From Propionibacteriaceae bacterium (GTDB lineage: Bacteria > Actinomycetota > Actinomycetes > Propionibacteriales > Propionibacteriaceae): a DNA stretch of 64,000 nucleotides. Shown here piece after piece: positions 63,643-64,000 of the stretch; within the stretch, counting starts at the first letter, position 1, and each line of letters begins with the position of its first letter. Under the pieces are notes generated by a model that had not been told where the DNA came from, made no database searches, and saw only the letters and a program-made list of their open reading frames with translations. Location of the stretch: assembly GCA_025965155.1 (NCBI GenBank), contig JAOPXN010000095.1, positions 1-64,000 of the forward strand. Direction: 5' to 3'. Position numbers and translations under genes: made by a program.

Positions 63643-64000
63643 CGCTGGCCTGGCTCTTCGAGGACGTCGATCACGATCACCGACACGTTGTCCTTGGCGC
63701 CTGAGCGCAGAGACAGCTCCAGCAGCTGATCCGCTGCAGCCCCAGCCGGTTCGGTGCAGCGGATGATCTCCGTTACCTCGGCATAGGAAGTCTCCCGCAG
63801 CAGCCCGTCGGAACAGATCAACAGTCGCTCGCCTAAAACGATCGGGACCGTCCACACATCGGGCTTGAAATGATCGTCGGAGCCAACCGCGCGGGTGACG
63901 ATGTTTCGATTCGGGTGGACTTCGGCCTGGGCCGCCGTGATCACGCCAAGATCAACAAGCTCCTGGACGTGAGAGTGATCCACGGTTACCTGCACCAAGC
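63639..64000 (-). CDS. PP2C-family serine/threonine phosphatase (5' part outside the window)
   Basis: The last 120 residues of a PPM phosphatase are seen: VTVDHSHVQELVDLGVITAA, HPNRNIVTRAVGSDD, VLGERLLICSDGLLRETSYA and SGAKDNVSVIVIDVLEE. The metal-binding Asp of the SDG and KDN motifs are present. It matches PstP-type phosphatases. The upstream part lies off the window, and no membrane segment is visible at this C-terminus. It is translationally coupled to an FHA gene. An in-frame ATG at 63998 is only part of the coding sequence. Confidence 0.92.
   Translation of the reverse strand, partial: LVQVTVDHSHVQELVDLGVITAAQAEVHPNRNIVTRAVGSDDHFKPDVWTVPIVLGERLLICSDGLLRETSYAEVTEIIRCTEPAGAAADQLLELSLRSGAKDNVSVIVIDVLEEPGQR

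Overview
The window is high-GC actinobacterial DNA. Gene content points to Propionibacteriales (Microlunatus or Friedmanniella type is a guess): an HspR/HAIR-controlled dnaK operon, class E sortase, DUF3151, the actinobacterial membrane Fe-S oxidoreductase, GTG starts, many 4-bp gene overlaps and many LacI-type sugar regulators. No rRNA, tRNA, CRISPR array, phage genes or replication origin were recognised.

Layout. (1) 1-2.7 kb is a scar: tadC (running off the left edge), a truncated tadB, an IS3-family element with 27-bp inverted ends, and the tail of an HNH/13E12-type nuclease gene. The IS separates two unrelated gene fragments. (2) 2.7-9.5 kb is a galactoside operon: a LacI regulator behind three tandem operators, a three-gene ABC importer and a GH42 beta-galactosidase. 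(3) 9.6-15 kb holds housekeeping genes: purA, DUF3151, corA, class II aldolase and small membrane or DinB-like proteins. (4) 15-21.7 kb has a 1922-residue secreted two-catalytic-domain amylopullulanase followed by a GntR regulator with a 10-bp repeat operator. (5) 21.8-32.5 kb is mixed: SpoU methyltransferase, DedA, aldo/keto reductase, LemA, pyrE, sortase E, aminotransferase, a secreted FN3 protein, a spermidine-synthase-like protein and an SDR. (6) 32.5-39.6 kb is the heat-shock operon dnaK-grpE-dnaJ-hspR-clpB, with a promoter bracketed by two HAIR elements. (7) 39.7-42.7 kb has DoxX and a two-component system. (8) 42.7-49.7 kb is a second sugar region: SBP-permease-ATPase-UspA, plus two successive divergent SBP/LacI modules, the second SBP being an orphan paralogue. 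The two intergenic regions share an almost identical operator. (9) 49.7-52.6 kb has a divergent pair of DNA-repair genes, a PolA-like polymerase and a LigD-type polymerase domain. (10) 52.6-56.6 kb is an osmoprotectant ABC transporter whose ATPase carries a long acidic His-rich tail. (11) 56.8-64 kb has the Fe-S oxidoreductase, a ribbon-helix-helix/DUF4097 pair behind 11-bp operator repeats, dcd, and a phospho-signalling group (PP2C phosphatase, FHA protein, RDD-FHA protein) running off the right edge.

Taken together the window describes a carbohydrate-scavenging soil or sludge actinomycete: extracellular starch and pullulan degradation, two importer systems under LacI control, an osmoprotectant importer and stress chaperones. 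The least explained parts are the ribbon-helix-helix/DUF4097 pair, the duplicated SBP/LacI modules and the tail on the osmoprotectant ATPase.
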